Source: Hirudinaria manillensis (lineage: Eukaryota; Annelida; Clitellata; Hirudinida; Hirudinidae). Taken from it: a DNA stretch of 64,000 bases. A program made the position numbers and the translations under genes. The stretch lies in the NCBI GenBank assembly GCA_034509925.1, contig CM067538.1, positions 5,356,278 through 5,420,277 on the forward strand. Reading direction: 5' to 3'. The notes beneath the pieces are model-generated. The model did no database searches. It was not told where the DNA came from and saw only the letters and a program-made list of their open reading frames with translations. This document shows positions 61,778-64,000 of the stretch, piece after piece. Each line of letters starts with the position of its first letter. Within the stretch, counting starts at the first letter, position 1.

Positions 61778-64000
61778 GCACCTCAGCTAATAATTATAAC
61801 CCCATAAATTATTACATAATTATTATTATTATTAATTTATTATAAATATTTTTTAAAATGTTTGTAAGATAAATGCAAATAATATTGCCGGGGAAACCGA
61901 AAAACATTTTGAACCTGAAACTTTTTGCACCCGGAAACACCGTTTATAAAATCAAAAAAAAAAACAAATTCATTTCCCCTGCTCCTCCATTGTTGCATTT
62001 TTTCCACCTTTTTCCGGACTGTTATTGTTTCGTCCGCTAAATTCAAAAAGAAATTAAAAATATTAAAAAAACGTGGAGGAAGAAAGAAAAATAAAAGAAT
62101 TCAAATGTTCTTCACCAGGTGAAAGACTTCTCAATAAAATTCTCCGGATTCTTATCGACGTTTTCTGGAAGTCTCACGCAATTTAATTCACAATCACCTC
62201 CATTCTTACAATCCATCTATCTGCACATCAGTCCGTCCATCCAACCTGTTCTGTCTCGATTCTCTCCAACCCTCCTTTCATTCATTCAATCTTTTATTCA
62301 TTCACACATCCATCCACCCATCCATCCATTCTTTCGTCTAACAATCCGCCTTGAGAAAATTGTTGACGCTGATAGATTCTGCCATGACAAAACGAAGTTG
62401 GTAAACAAAAATATGATCATTTCTTATGGAAAATTAAATTATTTTATTTGACTCTACTTACGAATTCAACAGAACACTATTAAGGTTTTTATTACATTTT
62501 GAATAATTAATAATTGCATGAAATAAAAGCTGAAATTCCTAAAAATCATTTTAGTTTTCTTAATAGACAGTTTTCTTTTGTGATATAAATTACTTCAAGA
62601 TGTCTCAGAGCGAAATGCAGCCAATATGCAGTTTGTCATTTTCATGGCAAATTTGGAACAAAATTATGAAAATATACCTTCCTGCGTTCCCATTGTTGCT
62701 ATTCTTTTCATGTTTATTTGTCTTAAATCAATCATCTAATGTTTTTTAGTTGTTTTGTTTTCATTGAATTCCACAATTTTCGGTTCAATTACAGATATTA
62801 TTTGAAAGCACTGCGGGAAAATTAGATTTTCTTTCTGGTAAGTTAGATATTAATAATGCATTATTCTAGTAATTCCAACTCTCAGTAAACGCTTTTAAAG
62901 ACATAAATTGCTTTATTGAACCTCTGGATCGTTCTACGATAGAATTTTATATCTTTAATGAAGATAATCCTTGCAAATTATATATGGATCTTAAGATAAG
63001 ATCTTTAAAATGGTCTTCTGTGCAGAAGAATTCCTTGTTATTGTTGTTCCGTTCTTCCAAAAAATGTAAACAATTCAGGAATAATTGTCAATTATCTCAC
63101 AATTCCGCTATTACGTGTAGATTGGATTCATTATCTTCCTGCACGAAATTAGAACTTAACTTCCTAACAGTTAGCGGCATACATTACTCAGTCACATTCA
63201 CCAGCATTGAATAAGCAACTAATTTAAAGCAAATAGTCGATTTTTCATTTTTTATTTCAAATTAATTGATCTTTAAAGATGAAGTGAACTTCTTCCGTAT
63301 CCGCCTTTAAACCCGAACGACTTTTTAACGGTTTCCTGTGATATCAGTTATGCTCCTCACTGCTTCCGCTATGAATGCGAATCGCAGGTGCTTTGTCGTG
63401 TTTTGCCTGCCAATTTTATCGGCCGTGACACTGGCTAACCAGCCACTCGTAAAAGACGTTATTTCTCTTCTTTTTTATTCGAATTTAACAAAAATGTTTA
63501 AGAGGTTTTAAATCCCTATTAAGTCGAGCAGTTATCTGCTCTAAATTTAAGAAATTTAAGACGCCCCCCCAAGTGGCGGATGTAGGTTACCGCCTTCCTC
63601 CTACCCAGGACTAAATTTTTTAAGCTTAGCATAAGTATTTACACATTTTGTCTGCTCCCTCCAAAGATTTCTTCCTCCTTCAAATTTCGATCTTCGATAA
63701 ATTGTTTCAGATCTTCTACTGGATCCCAGAAGAATGATTTAATTGCAATTTCGTGACCTTTTTCCTTTCGCGTTTCCTAAACGATTTTAAATCAGTATTT
63801 GTAATTAAAATATAAACATTCATTATCACAAACATTTGATATCACAAATATTTATAGTGGCAAATATTTGTTACGATAAATACTTTATATTATTACAAAT
63901 ATTTATCGTTACGAAGTCGCAAGTCGAGGACGATTGCCAAGGGCCAATAGTGGTCTACATCCGAGATGAGATTCTTCCACAAAGGTCCCCTGTGGCAATT
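61092..64000. other. Presumed protocadherin intron, repeats, possible coding at the right edge
   Basis: Contains a (GAT/GAC)n run at about 61359-61418, a duplicated roughly 90-bp block flanking an AAT array (61636-61884), CATC runs near 62310-62330 and AT-rich DNA. The final 80 bases (about 63925-64000) are open and less AT-rich in one frame (GPIVVYIRDEILPQRSP). They could be the start of another exon, but the window ends before this can be judged. Confidence 0.4.
61636..61884. repeat. Direct duplication of an about 90-bp block around an (AAT)n array
   Basis: The block AACCCCATAA...TGTTTGTAAGATAAATGCAAAT occurs at about 61636-61722 and again at 61798-61881 with small differences. An (AAT)n run of about 60 bp (61718-61777) lies between the copies. 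Confidence 0.85.

Overview
The window is nuclear DNA of an invertebrate animal. It is visibly AT-rich, its genes are split by many GT-AG introns, and tri- and tetranucleotide microsatellites fill the introns and intergenic DNA. The gene content (a LAR-type receptor tyrosine phosphatase, a heme oxygenase-like gene and a seven-repeat delta-type protocadherin) and the repeat style suggest a lophotrochozoan. A leech such as Helobdella is my best guess, but this is an impression and not a measurement.

Layout. (1) About 150-21931, + strand: 28 coding exons of a LAR/PTPRF-D-S-type receptor tyrosine phosphatase. The 5' end, with the Ig domains, lies off the left edge. The window carries seven clear FN3 modules, a divergent membrane-proximal module, the transmembrane helix, an active-looking D1 phosphatase domain and a D2 domain with pseudophosphatase signatures, ending at a stop at 21931. 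(2) 24337-23526, - strand: a two-exon, tail-anchored heme oxygenase family gene, convergent with the phosphatase. It keeps the proximal His but has lost the distal-helix Gly/Asp pair needed for heme oxygenation. (3) About 25.8-52.7 kb: a 27-kb stretch with no convincing gene, made of AT-rich DNA, long microsatellites and one truncated LINE at 40.7-41.4 kb. (4) 52712-61091 and probably beyond, + strand: a protocadherin with signal peptide, seven cadherin repeats, TM helix and the start of the cytoplasmic tail. Its 3.9-kb last visible intron holds an R2/R4-type (Dong-like) non-LTR retrotransposon with a long open ORF, embedded between two (AAT)n arrays. (5) About 61.1-64 kb: further intron or intergenic DNA.

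Functionally, the LAR-type receptor and the delta protocadherin are both neuronal adhesion and axon-guidance families, but nothing in the sequence shows they are co-regulated. Exon boundaries were set by requiring AG/GT sites, matching intron phases across every junction, and continuity with the known family architecture. Every junction listed keeps the frame. The most interesting items are the retrotransposon inside an AAT array, the heme oxygenase that lacks its key catalytic residues, a pair of LINE 3' ends 40 kb apart, and a phase-symmetric mini-exon in the phosphatase ectodomain.
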